A stretch of DNA of 64,000 bases from Thalassolituus sp006212115 (lineage in GTDB: Bacteria; Pseudomonadota; Gammaproteobacteria; Pseudomonadales; Oceanobacteraceae), in the NCBI RefSeq assembly GCF_040372045.1, contig NZ_BAABWH010000002.1. The stretch is one strand, 5' to 3'. This document shows, piece by piece, positions 1 to 7,407 of the stretch (the stretch's first letter is position 1; every line of letters starts with the position of its first letter). The notes below the pieces were generated by a model, which saw only the letters and a program-made list of their open reading frames with translations, made no database searches and had not been told where the DNA came from. The position numbers were made by a program, and so were the translations under genes.

Positions 1-567
1 TTACAAGAGGCCGACGGCGGCAGTTGGCGTAGTAGTCGGAAGAATCAGGTTGAACATATCGCTCACCTCGCTGAGTTTGAGCATTGGTATCATCAGATCA
101 ACCGAAACCTCGGGCGTATCGCACAACACGCTAATGGTGTGCTGTGCCGGCAGAAGGCCTTCCAGGTAGAACGACATCCACTTCCCGGCTTGCCCGGACG
201 AGGGATGATGATTCTCCGCTACGGCGACCGCGATGACCCTCTGGTCGTCGCAGTCACGCACCTCGCCTTGCGCAAACAAACGCAGTTCAGCCAGATTCGC
301 TATCTGGTGGACCTGCTCGCAGACGCCAAACGGGTGGTGATTATGGGTGACCTGAATCAGGAGAGCGAATGGCTGCTGCGTCAGAGTCCTCTCAGGCACC
401 TCAACCTCCATCCCATCGCTGACGAACTCCCAACATATCCAAGTTGGCAACCCGCACGAGGGATCGACCATATTCTGGTCAGTGATTCTATTCCCCTCCA
501 CCGTATCGCTGTGATTGATCACCCCCTGTCGGACCATTTGCCCGTCGCAGCCGAAATTGGCGTATAA
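1..567 (+). CDS. Endonuclease/exonuclease/phosphatase (EEP) family protein, 3' part
   Basis: The reading frame is open from base 1 and its start lies left of the window; the visible part is 188 residues. The segment begins LQEADGGSWRSSRKNQ, the usual early QE(A/V)D motif of EEP metal-dependent phosphodiesterases. It also carries VVIMGDLNQE (the GD-N metal/catalytic motif), GIDHILVSDS and the C-terminal SDHLPV motif with the catalytic His. The family cleaves phosphodiester bonds in nucleic acids, phospholipids or other phosphoesters with Mg2+; the substrate here is unknown. An internal ATG at 139 would drop the QEAD motif, so it is not the true start. Family assignment is firm, function is open. 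Confidence 0.88.
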   Translation, partial: LQEADGGSWRSSRKNQVEHIAHLAEFEHWYHQINRNLGRIAQHANGVLCRQKAFQVERHPLPGLPGRGMMILRYGDRDDPLVVAVTHLALRKQTQFSQIRYLVDLLADAKRVVIMGDLNQESEWLLRQSPLRHLNLHPIADELPTYPSWQPARGIDHILVSDSIPLHRIAVIDHPLSDHLPVAAEIGV

Positions 568-650
568 CAACCGTTCCTGACACCGCACTCTGGCAATTCG
601 CGACTATACTTTGGTCATAACCTATCCGAGCATTGTCCTTAGGAAGTAGC

Positions 651-2420
651 ATGGCGGCAGCAAAGCAGGGACCCTCCGAGCAGCAATGGAGGGATAAGTA
701 CCTGTCCCTCAATGAAAAGTATGACAAGCTGAAACTCCAGGTCGGCACACGCAATGAGCAGTTGCGACGAGGCTTGGTGTTGGTATCGTTACTGTCAGAA
801 GGCCAGTCCTCTTCCCTTGATTCCACTCTGCATGCACTGCGCGAAGCCATGCGCGGCTCAACCGGTGACCTGAATAAGAGTATCGGCGCACTGGATAAGC
901 AGGTCCGTAGCTTTGAGGTCAGCCACGAGAGTGACTCGGCGTCGCTTGCTCAGCAAATCAGTCTTATGGCGGAAAAACTCTGCCACTGCCAGATCCCAAA
1001 ACCGCTCGTCAATGAAATCCGTGAATTGCGCAAGCAAGCACCAGATGCCCTTACCAGCTGGGAAGGCTACGCCGTTCAGCTAAAGGGTTGGGCATCTGTT
1101 CTGGATACCTTAGCGGGTCTGGATGAAACGATGGGCGATGAGGGAAAAGGCCCTTGGTGGCGCAAAATTTTTTCCCGCTCCGACGAGGCAGCAACAACCG
1201 CCTCTGAGAAGACAGACGTTGCTGGTGACGTCCCGGCTTCAGATCCAGCCAGCTCAAATCCAGCCAGCTCAAATCCAGCCAGCATTGAAGCCAAAACCGG
1301 TAACACTGCCCCAGACAGCGCCACCCCTGAAGCAAACGCTTCAACTGACACGAACACGGATGAGGCCGAACCCGGCTTTTCGACGATAGCAAAAGAAGTC
1401 GCCTCGACACTGAACGGACTGATTGCGCGCCTCGTCGTGCCAGAACGCTTGAATCAACGCTCGGGAGAACTGCAGAAGCGCCTCAGCGATGGTCTGCACT
1501 GGTACGAGTTTGTCAGCATTCTGGAGGACACCTCGCAGTTCCTGCTTGATTGCCTTGGCTCCGGGCAGGAAGAGTTTGAGCGTTTTTTGCAAAGCCTCGA
1601 CAAACGCCTGCAGGCTATTCAAACCATGGTATCGGACGCCAACAAAGGCCAGGCCGACCGCGAGAGCGCCCGTACCAGCCTGGAAACCATGGTGCGCGAT
1701 CAGATAGACGACATTCGCTCCGTCGTGAACGGACTCGGTAATCTGGGCGAACTGGGTTCCAGCGTGCGCGACCACCTGACCACCATCGTAAAAGCCATGG
1801 AACAATATCAGGAGGCCGAGACACAGCGTGAAGCACGCCTCGCCGAGCAGCTTGAGGTTTTACAGGCACGCCTCAGCGAAATGGAAGCAGAAGCCTCACA
1901 AGCACGACAAATTATTGAAGATCAGAAAAAGCGGGCGACGTTAGATCACCTGACCGGCCTGCCGAACAGGGCAGCATACGAAGTACAGCTGGGCGAAGAG
2001 CTGATGAAACGCAGCCGTGGTGGGCGATCACTGTCGTTTATCATCTGCGATGTCGATCACTTCAAAAAGATCAACGACACCTACGGGCATATTGCAGGCG
2101 ATAAAGTATTACAACTGTTGGCCACAACGCTCAGGAAAAACCTGCGTGGCAGTGACTTTATCGCTCGTTACGGCGGTGAAGAATTCGTGGTTCTGTTACC
2201 GGGCACACCAGCCGATGCTGCAGCGGGTGTCGCCGAAAAACTCCGAGCCAGTATTGAAGCCTGCCCTTTCAATTTCCGTGGCCAGCGAGTGACCATTACC
2301 ATGTCGTTTGGTATCAGTGAATTCCGCGCACTTGAGGCACCGGAAACCGTGTTTGATCGGGCCGACAAGGCGCTATACAAAGCGAAAGAAGAAGGCCGTA
2401 ACCGCTGCGTTGTCAGCTAA
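651..2420 (+). CDS. Diguanylate cyclase with long coiled-coil N-terminus (GGEEF)
   Basis: A 589-aa protein if started at ATG 651, which has AGGAAG 4-10 bases upstream; a TTG at 633 in the same frame is less likely. The C-terminal ~165 residues form a GGDEF domain that makes c-di-GMP from two GTP. They show DHLTGLPNRAAYE, DVDHFKKINDTYGH, an intact active site RYGGEEF, and an RGSD inhibitory-site motif (RxxD) five residues before it. The N-terminal ~400 residues are polar and helical with heptad-like stretches (EAETQREARLAEQLEVLQAR). They contain a low-complexity linker with repeated PASSN and no clear transmembrane segment, so the enzyme is probably cytosolic. The layout resembles Pseudomonas HsbD-type cyclases (from memory). 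Confidence 0.92.
   Translation: MAAAKQGPSEQQWRDKYLSLNEKYDKLKLQVGTRNEQLRRGLVLVSLLSEGQSSSLDSTLHALREAMRGSTGDLNKSIGALDKQVRSFEVSHESDSASLAQQISLMAEKLCHCQIPKPLVNEIRELRKQAPDALTSWEGYAVQLKGWASVLDTLAGLDETMGDEGKGPWWRKIFSRSDEAATTASEKTDVAGDVPASDPASSNPASSNPASIEAKTGNTAPDSATPEANASTDTNTDEAEPGFSTIAKEVASTLNGLIARLVVPERLNQRSGELQKRLSDGLHWYEFVSILEDTSQFLLDCLGSGQEEFERFLQSLDKRLQAIQTMVSDANKGQADRESARTSLETMVRDQIDDIRSVVNGLGNLGELGSSVRDHLTTIVKAMEQYQEAETQREARLAEQLEVLQARLSEMEAEASQARQIIEDQKKRATLDHLTGLPNRAAYEVQLGEELMKRSRGGRSLSFIICDVDHFKKINDTYGHIAGDKVLQLLATTLRKNLRGSDFIARYGGEEFVVLLPGTPADAAAGVAEKLRASIEACPFNFRGQRVTITMSFGISEFRALEAPETVFDRADKALYKAKEEGRNRCVVS
1236..1284 (+). repeat. 15-bp in-frame tandem repeat in the cyclase linker
   Basis: The unit CCAGCCAGCTCAAAT occurs twice, followed by a partial third copy. 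It encodes (N/D)PASSNPASSNPAS between the N-terminal helical part and the coiled coil of the diguanylate cyclase. The period is a multiple of three, so copy-number changes would lengthen or shorten the linker without breaking the frame. Confidence 0.85.
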
Positions 2421-2439
2421 CGGGGTCTCGCGTGCAACT

Positions 2440-2468
2440 TTGCCAGTTTTCGGCGCATCAGATATAGT
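2440..2468 (+). promoter_or_regulatory. Probable sigma-70 promoter of glmS
   Basis: TTGCCA at 2440-2445, a 17-bp spacer and TATAGT at 2463-2468 closely match the -35/-10 consensus. The -10 element ends 31 bases before the glmS ATG, and GGAAGG upstream of the ATG can serve as ribosome binding site. Read from sequence only. Confidence 0.6.
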
Positions 2469-2499
2469 TCGCCGTTAATATTGTGGGAAGGTTGAAGTC

Positions 2500-4314
2500 A
2501 TGTGTGGAATCGTTGGTGCCGTCGCTCAGCGTGATGTTGTAGAGATCCTGCTTGAAGGCCTCCGTCGCCTTGAGTACCGCGGTTACGACTCCGCAGGGGT
2601 CGCTGTCGTCACACAGGAGCACACCCTCCGACGAGTTCGTCGCATGGGCAAGGTTCAGACGCTCGCTGACGCCATCGCGGAGTCACCCACACCGGGCGGA
2701 ACCGGCATCGCTCATACACGCTGGGCAACACACGGCGAACCCTCCGAAGATAACGCACACCCGCACATGTCGGGCGACATTGCAGTCGTTCATAACGGCA
2801 TCATAGAAAACCACGAAAAACTGCGCGCCGAACTGCAGGACCAGGGATACACCTTCACCTCACAGACCGATACTGAAGTGATCGCACACTTGGTTGAACG
2901 CGAACTGCGCGACTCATCCAGCCTGCTGAATGCCGTCATGGCCGCTCGCTCCCTGCTGGAAGGCGCCTATGGCATGGTGGTGATTAACCGCACTGACCCA
3001 GAGCGAATGATCGTTGCCCGCTCAGGTTCGCCCCTCGTTATCGGCCATGGCATCGGCGAAAACTTCATTGCCTCAGATCAACTGGCATTACTGCCCGTCA
3101 CCCGCAAGTTCTCGTATCTGGAAGAGGGTGACGTCGCCGAGATTACACGCTCCGATATTCAGATCTTCGATGCAGGCAACGCGCCCACTACCCGCGAAGT
3201 GAAAGAAACTGACGTTGAGCACGACGCCGGAGACAAGGGTCAGTTCCGTCATCACATGATGAAGGAAATCTACGAGCAGCCTGTCGCCATCAGCAACACA
3301 CTGGAAGGCAGACTGGTTGCCGGTAAACTGAATCTGGAATCCCTCGGCGATCTCAGCCACATTGATCAGGTGCAGATTATCGCCTGTGGCACCAGCTACC
3401 ATGCAGGTATGACCGCCCGGTACTGGATTGAAGAACTCGCTGGCATTGCCTGTAATATCGAAATCGCGTCCGAATTCCGCTACCGCAAGTCTGTGGTGCG
3501 TCCTAACAGTCTGTTGGTCACTATCTCCCAAAGTGGTGAAACAGCCGACACACTTGCGGCTCTCAGACTGGCTAAAGAAATCGGTTACTCACGCTCGCTG
3601 ACCATCTGTAACGTTCCGGGCTCATCTCTGGTGCGCGAATCAGATATGGCATTACTGACCCGTGCTGGGGCAGAAATTGGCGTTGCCTCGACCAAGGCCT
3701 TCACCACTCAGTTAGCCGCTTTGATGCTCCTGACTGCCGCACTTGGACGCGCAAACGGCATGAGCGTTGACACCGAGAAGCGCATTGCTGACGCCCTACT
3801 GAAACTGCCTTCCCTTATCGAAAAAGCTCTCGGTATGGACGCCGCCATTGAAGCTTTGGCGCAACAGTTCGCAGAAAAGCATCATGCCTTGTTCCTGGGC
3901 CGTGGCGACCAATATCCCATTGCCATGGAAGGGGCTCTGAAGCTGAAAGAGATCAGCTATATCCACGCAGAAGCCTACGCCGCTGGCGAACTGAAACACG
4001 GCCCTCTGGCCCTGATCGACGCCGAAATGCCGATCATTGTTGTCGCGCCTAACAATGAGCTTATCGAAAAGCTTAAATCGAATATCGAAGAAGTACGGGC
4101 TCGTGGTGGGGAATTGTTTGTTTTCGCAGACGAGAAACTGACCATCACGCCGCAAAGCAATATGCAGGTGATGACCGTGCCACACTGCGATGACATTGTT
4201 GCCCCCGTCCTCTACACACTGCCACTGCAACTGCTGAGCTATCACGTTGCCGTAATCAAAGGCACGGACGTGGATCAGCCACGGAATCTGGCGAAATCAG
4301 TAACCGTAGAATAA
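2500..4314 (+). CDS. glmS: Glutamine-fructose-6-phosphate aminotransferase
   Basis: A 604-aa cytosolic enzyme that makes glucosamine-6-phosphate from fructose-6-phosphate and glutamine, the first step towards UDP-GlcNAc for peptidoglycan and LPS. It begins MCGIVGAVAQRDV; Cys after the initiator Met is the N-terminal nucleophile of the class II glutaminase domain. HTRWATHG, HNGIIEN and TDTEVIAH belong to that domain. Two SIS sugar-isomerase domains follow (CGTSYHAG, TISQSGETADT, ASTKAFTTQ), and the protein ends LAKSVTVE as in the family. Length is typical. The next gene starts 14 bases downstream and is probably co-transcribed. Confidence 0.98.
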   Translation: MCGIVGAVAQRDVVEILLEGLRRLEYRGYDSAGVAVVTQEHTLRRVRRMGKVQTLADAIAESPTPGGTGIAHTRWATHGEPSEDNAHPHMSGDIAVVHNGIIENHEKLRAELQDQGYTFTSQTDTEVIAHLVERELRDSSSLLNAVMAARSLLEGAYGMVVINRTDPERMIVARSGSPLVIGHGIGENFIASDQLALLPVTRKFSYLEEGDVAEITRSDIQIFDAGNAPTTREVKETDVEHDAGDKGQFRHHMMKEIYEQPVAISNTLEGRLVAGKLNLESLGDLSHIDQVQIIACGTSYHAGMTARYWIEELAGIACNIEIASEFRYRKSVVRPNSLLVTISQSGETADTLAALRLAKEIGYSRSLTICNVPGSSLVRESDMALLTRAGAEIGVASTKAFTTQLAALMLLTAALGRANGMSVDTEKRIADALLKLPSLIEKALGMDAAIEALAQQFAEKHHALFLGRGDQYPIAMEGALKLKEISYIHAEAYAAGELKHGPLALIDAEMPIIVVAPNNELIEKLKSNIEEVRARGGELFVFADEKLTITPQSNMQVMTVPHCDDIVAPVLYTLPLQLLSYHVAVIKGTDVDQPRNLAKSVTVE

Positions 4315-4328
4315 TCAGGGACTCCACT

Positions 4329-5222
4329 ATGCGTATCTTCGTTTTCGTTTTTGCTTTACTTGCAGTGATGCCAACCCACGCGGAAGCCAACACAGAAGAT
4401 GCTATCCCCGAGCCCGCTATCGAGCTGACTGAGCTGATGGGTACGATTACTCTCAAGAACGGCGTCTCACCAGAGGTCGCTCTGGTTCTGACCGTCACCA
4501 ACCCATCGGATACACCATATACGGGGCAGATCGGGTTCGCGGGCGCAGAGACTGAGTCACTGAGCATTAATGCAGGCGAAGAGCAGGATGTTAGCTTGTC
4601 GGTAACCAGCCGCCATGCAGGCAAAGCAGATGCCCTGCAAAAAGCCGAAATTGATTTTTCGCTGATACTCGACGATCAGCCAGCGCCGGCCATCGGCAAT
4701 GTCGATATCGATATTCAGGTTCCGGTAGCGGCCTACCCTCTGGTCCGTTCAGAACCGCCGGTTATGCAGAAAAGTGCAGAGGCCGAAGCACAGTATGAAT
4801 TTTACGCACTATCTCAACAGCTTCAGCCTCTGAAATTCACTTACAATCCGGGCCCTCATAATCTCGAAGTTCGTAAAACGGTTTACCCGATCCCGATTGA
4901 GCCAGGCCCAATCGAAATCAGTATCGAAGTAACGAACCACGGCACAGAAGCGACGACTGCACTCGTCCTGAGAGACACACTCGACGATGCCGACTTCGCA
5001 GGCAGCGGAAGTGCTTTCACACGTTTTGTCGCTGACGAAGCGACTGATCTGGTATGGGAAGCAGAGCTGCCATCTATCGCTCCCGGTGAGAGCCGGTTAA
5101 TCAGCTATACGGTTTCAGCACGTTATGCGGTCGGTGATAAGCAATTGCCTGCTACGACGGTGATCATGAACGATGAGCTGACAGGTCTGAGCAACAAGGT
5201 TTGGCTGCCCAAGTGGCACTGA
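4329..5222 (+). CDS. Secreted hypothetical protein with DUF11-like C-terminal domain
   Basis: A 297-aa protein with a signal peptide (MRIFVFVFALLAVMPTHAEA) and hence probably periplasmic. AGGGA lies just ahead of the ATG. Two beta-rich segments are visible: residues ~35-135, and ~195-290, where IEVTNHGTEATTALVLRDTL and APGESRLISYTV look like DUF11/CARDB-type immunoglobulin-like repeats. There are no catalytic motifs. It follows glmS closely and is probably read from the same transcript. Role unknown. Confidence 0.75.
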   Translation: MRIFVFVFALLAVMPTHAEANTEDAIPEPAIELTELMGTITLKNGVSPEVALVLTVTNPSDTPYTGQIGFAGAETESLSINAGEEQDVSLSVTSRHAGKADALQKAEIDFSLILDDQPAPAIGNVDIDIQVPVAAYPLVRSEPPVMQKSAEAEAQYEFYALSQQLQPLKFTYNPGPHNLEVRKTVYPIPIEPGPIEISIEVTNHGTEATTALVLRDTLDDADFAGSGSAFTRFVADEATDLVWEAELPSIAPGESRLISYTVSARYAVGDKQLPATTVIMNDELTGLSNKVWLPKWH

Positions 5223-5305
5223 GAACCGCGTCAGAGAACTCATCAATCCTGCTCAGCGCGACCGAACTGCAGCCTCTCTGACCTTCAGTTGCGTTTCCAG
5301 CAACA

Positions 5306-5646
5306 AAACAGCCCCTCGGAGTTGTCGGTATTGTGACGCCCTGGAACATCCCGTTCCCTCTGACACTCTCGCCATCCTTAAGACAACGCACTCCGGTGGT
5401 ATCTGCATCAATGATTCACTAAGCCGCGTTCCGGCGGACGATCTTCCCTTCGGCGGTATCGGCCCATCAGGCATGGGGCATTACCGAAGCGAGGAAGGTT
5501 TCCGCACCTTCTCGAAAGCCAAAGGCGTGATTCGTAAGGGAATAATCGATACGGCGTCAATGGTTGCTCCACCATGGAATAACCGCATGTTTAAAGGCTT
5601 TATATGGTTTATGAAATTCCGTTTCAGACCCGTCAAAGTCGATTGA
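5306..5646 (+). pseudogene. Remnant of a coniferyl-aldehyde-dehydrogenase-like gene
   Basis: Two aldehyde dehydrogenase fragments lie back to back in different frames. The first (5306-5371) reads KQPLGVVGIVTPWNIPFPLT, the early PWN motif of the family. The second (5377-5646) reads LKTTHSGGICINDSLSRVPA then DDLPFGGIGPSGMGHYRSEE and ends with a stop at 5644-5646; this is the C-terminus typical of CalB-type enzymes. The middle of the gene, including the catalytic Cys and Glu, is missing: roughly 280 codons judged from a usual length near 470. No start codon or ribosome binding site was seen. The gene is therefore dead and formed by an internal deletion. Confidence 0.85.
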
Positions 5647-5693
5647 TAAAGCCGGTGCTGAAACCGGGAAACGAGGGGCGGGTCACGGCAAAC

Positions 5694-5722
5694 AAAAAAG
5701 GAGGCTTATAAGCCTCCTTTAT
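5694..5722. terminator. Bidirectional terminator between pseudogene and fumC
   Basis: AAAGGAGGCTTATAAGCCTCCTTT is a perfect inverted repeat flanked by A and T runs. It lies 28 bases past the fumC stop and probably ends fumC transcription on the minus strand. Confidence 0.8.
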
Positions 5723-5750
5723 CGATCTGAAACCTGTCTGACGGCCCGGT

Positions 5751-7130
5751 TTAAAGGCCACCGTGTGTCAGCTTCTCAGGGTTCAGCAGGCGCTCGAGCT
5801 CAGTACGGCCGAGGTCTGTCTGCTCGTCGGCAACATCAATGATAGGACGACCTTCGCGGTAGGCTTGCTTAGCAATTTCAGCGGCTTTCAGATAACCAAT
5901 GACAGGATTCAGTGCCGTCACCAAAACTGGGTTCTTAGCCAGCGCTTCCTGCAGTTTCTCTTCTTTCACCACAAAGCTGGCAATGGCTTTATCTGCCAGT
6001 AAGCGTGATACATTGGCTATCAAGCCGATACTTTGCAGCAGGTTGTGCGCAACCAAAGGCAGCATCACGTTCAGTTCAAAGTTACCCGACTGACCCGCAA
6101 CATTGATCGCCACGTCATTTCCCATCACCTGAGCCGATACCATCGCGGCCGCCTCCGGAATAACGGGGTTCACTTTACCCGGCATGATCGAAGAACCTGG
6201 CTGTAATGCCTCGAGTTCGATCTCGCCCAGTCCAGCTAATGGACCAGAATTCATCCAGCGCAGATCATTGGCGATTTTCATCATGGTAACCGCCTGCGTT
6301 TTCAGAATACCCGACACCGCAACAGCGGTATCCTGAGACGCAATGCGGCTGAAGTAATCTTCCGCTGGACGGAAATTCAGACCCGTTTCTGCATTGAGTA
6401 CATCACATACCAATGCAGAGAAATCTGGATGGGCATTGATGCCGGTGCCCACAGCGGTACCGCCCAGCGCCAATGCTTCCAGCGCAGGAAGAGACTGCTC
6501 AAGACGCGCAATATTTTCTTCAGTCTGCGTCGCCCAGGCACCCAACCCCTGACTCATGCGGATCGGCATCGCATCCATCAGGTGAGTACGACCTGTCTTA
6601 ATAAAACCATCCACCTCTTCAGCCTTGCTGCGAATACTGGCGGCCAGACAGTTCAGCGCAGGCAACAGGGCATTTTTAATCTTCAGCGCGGCACTGATGT
6701 GGATAACCGATGGAATCACATCGTTACTGCTCTGACCGTAGTTGATGTGGTCGTTCGGGCTCACCGGCTCACTGGTTTCGCGGCTGGCCAGCGTCGCCAA
6801 AACTTCGTTGGCGTTCATGTTCGTGCTGGTACCGGAGCCTGTCTGAAAAACATCGACCGGAAAGTGCTGCATCAGATCGTCTTCCGACAACAAACGATCA
6901 GCGGCTTTAGTAATGGCCTCACCCGTCTCTGCTGGAATCTGCTCCAACTTCTGGTTCGCTATGGCAGCCGCTTTTTTCAGGGCGACCAGTGCCCGGATAT
7001 AAGATTCCGGCATGCGTGTATCACTGACTGGAAAGTTGTTGATCGCACGCTGGGTTTGAGCGGTATACAAAGCATCAGCGGGAACCTGCAATTCCCCCAT
7101 GCTGTCTTTTTCTGTACGCATTTCACTCAC
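5751..7130 (-). CDS. fumC: Class II fumarate hydratase
   Basis: A 459-aa iron-independent fumarase that interconverts fumarate and malate in the TCA cycle. The signature GSSIMPGKVNP is present, as are TGSGTSTNMNANEV, GRTHLMDAMPIR and NYGQSSND. The start is GTG at 7130, with AAGGAG seven bases upstream; an ATG at 7121 is further from it. A Fur-like palindrome about 60 bases upstream suggests iron regulation, as known for P. aeruginosa fumC1, so the enzyme may replace Fe-S fumarase when iron is short. The following gene is on the other strand. Confidence 0.97.
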   Translation of the reverse strand: MSEMRTEKDSMGELQVPADALYTAQTQRAINNFPVSDTRMPESYIRALVALKKAAAIANQKLEQIPAETGEAITKAADRLLSEDDLMQHFPVDVFQTGSGTSTNMNANEVLATLASRETSEPVSPNDHINYGQSSNDVIPSVIHISAALKIKNALLPALNCLAASIRSKAEEVDGFIKTGRTHLMDAMPIRMSQGLGAWATQTEENIARLEQSLPALEALALGGTAVGTGINAHPDFSALVCDVLNAETGLNFRPAEDYFSRIASQDTAVAVSGILKTQAVTMMKIANDLRWMNSGPLAGLGEIELEALQPGSSIMPGKVNPVIPEAAAMVSAQVMGNDVAINVAGQSGNFELNVMLPLVAHNLLQSIGLIANVSRLLADKAIASFVVKEEKLQEALAKNPVLVTALNPVIGYLKAAEIAKQAYREGRPIIDVADEQTDLGRTELERLLNPEKLTHGGL

Positions 7131-7190
7131 ACGATGTCTCCTTTAGTGATGGAAAGTACTTATGACTGGCGCGCTATCATGACACAAACA

Positions 7191-7207
7191 CTAATGATTA
7201 TCATTAG
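7191..7207 (-). promoter_or_regulatory. Probable Fur box upstream of fumC
   Basis: CTAATGATTATCATTAG is an inverted repeat, perfect except at its centre, and matches the core of the Fur consensus (GATAATGATAATCATTATC). It lies 61 bases before the fumC GTG. It is also about 200 bases upstream of the lipoprotein gene on the plus strand, which is a less likely target. Confidence 0.7.
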
Positions 7208-7407
7208 CTATTGATTGGTAGCAAATATTCACTCTCCGCGGTCACACAAGCTCATACATCGTAACCGCCGAACCCGCCTTCTGTGCCGATTTGTATCTCC
7301 CTACCAGTTACGTTCCATACATTACACCTGACAGCTCGGTGAGCCTGTCAGCCCCCGCATTCCACTGCTTTACTCATAACGTTCTTACTTACCTGATGAG
7401 GCTACAC

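Noticed and set aside
1..588. Long minus-strand open frame at the left edge
   Set aside because: It is the antisense shadow of the EEP-family gene, whose plus-strand frame carries clear motifs.
1236..1284. Tandem repeats as a CRISPR array
   Set aside because: There are no spacers; the repeats are head to tail and in frame inside a coding region.
2421..2499. Possible glmS riboswitch
   Set aside because: The leader is only about 80 bases with a plain promoter; the glmS ribozyme is a Gram-positive feature and no such fold was seen.
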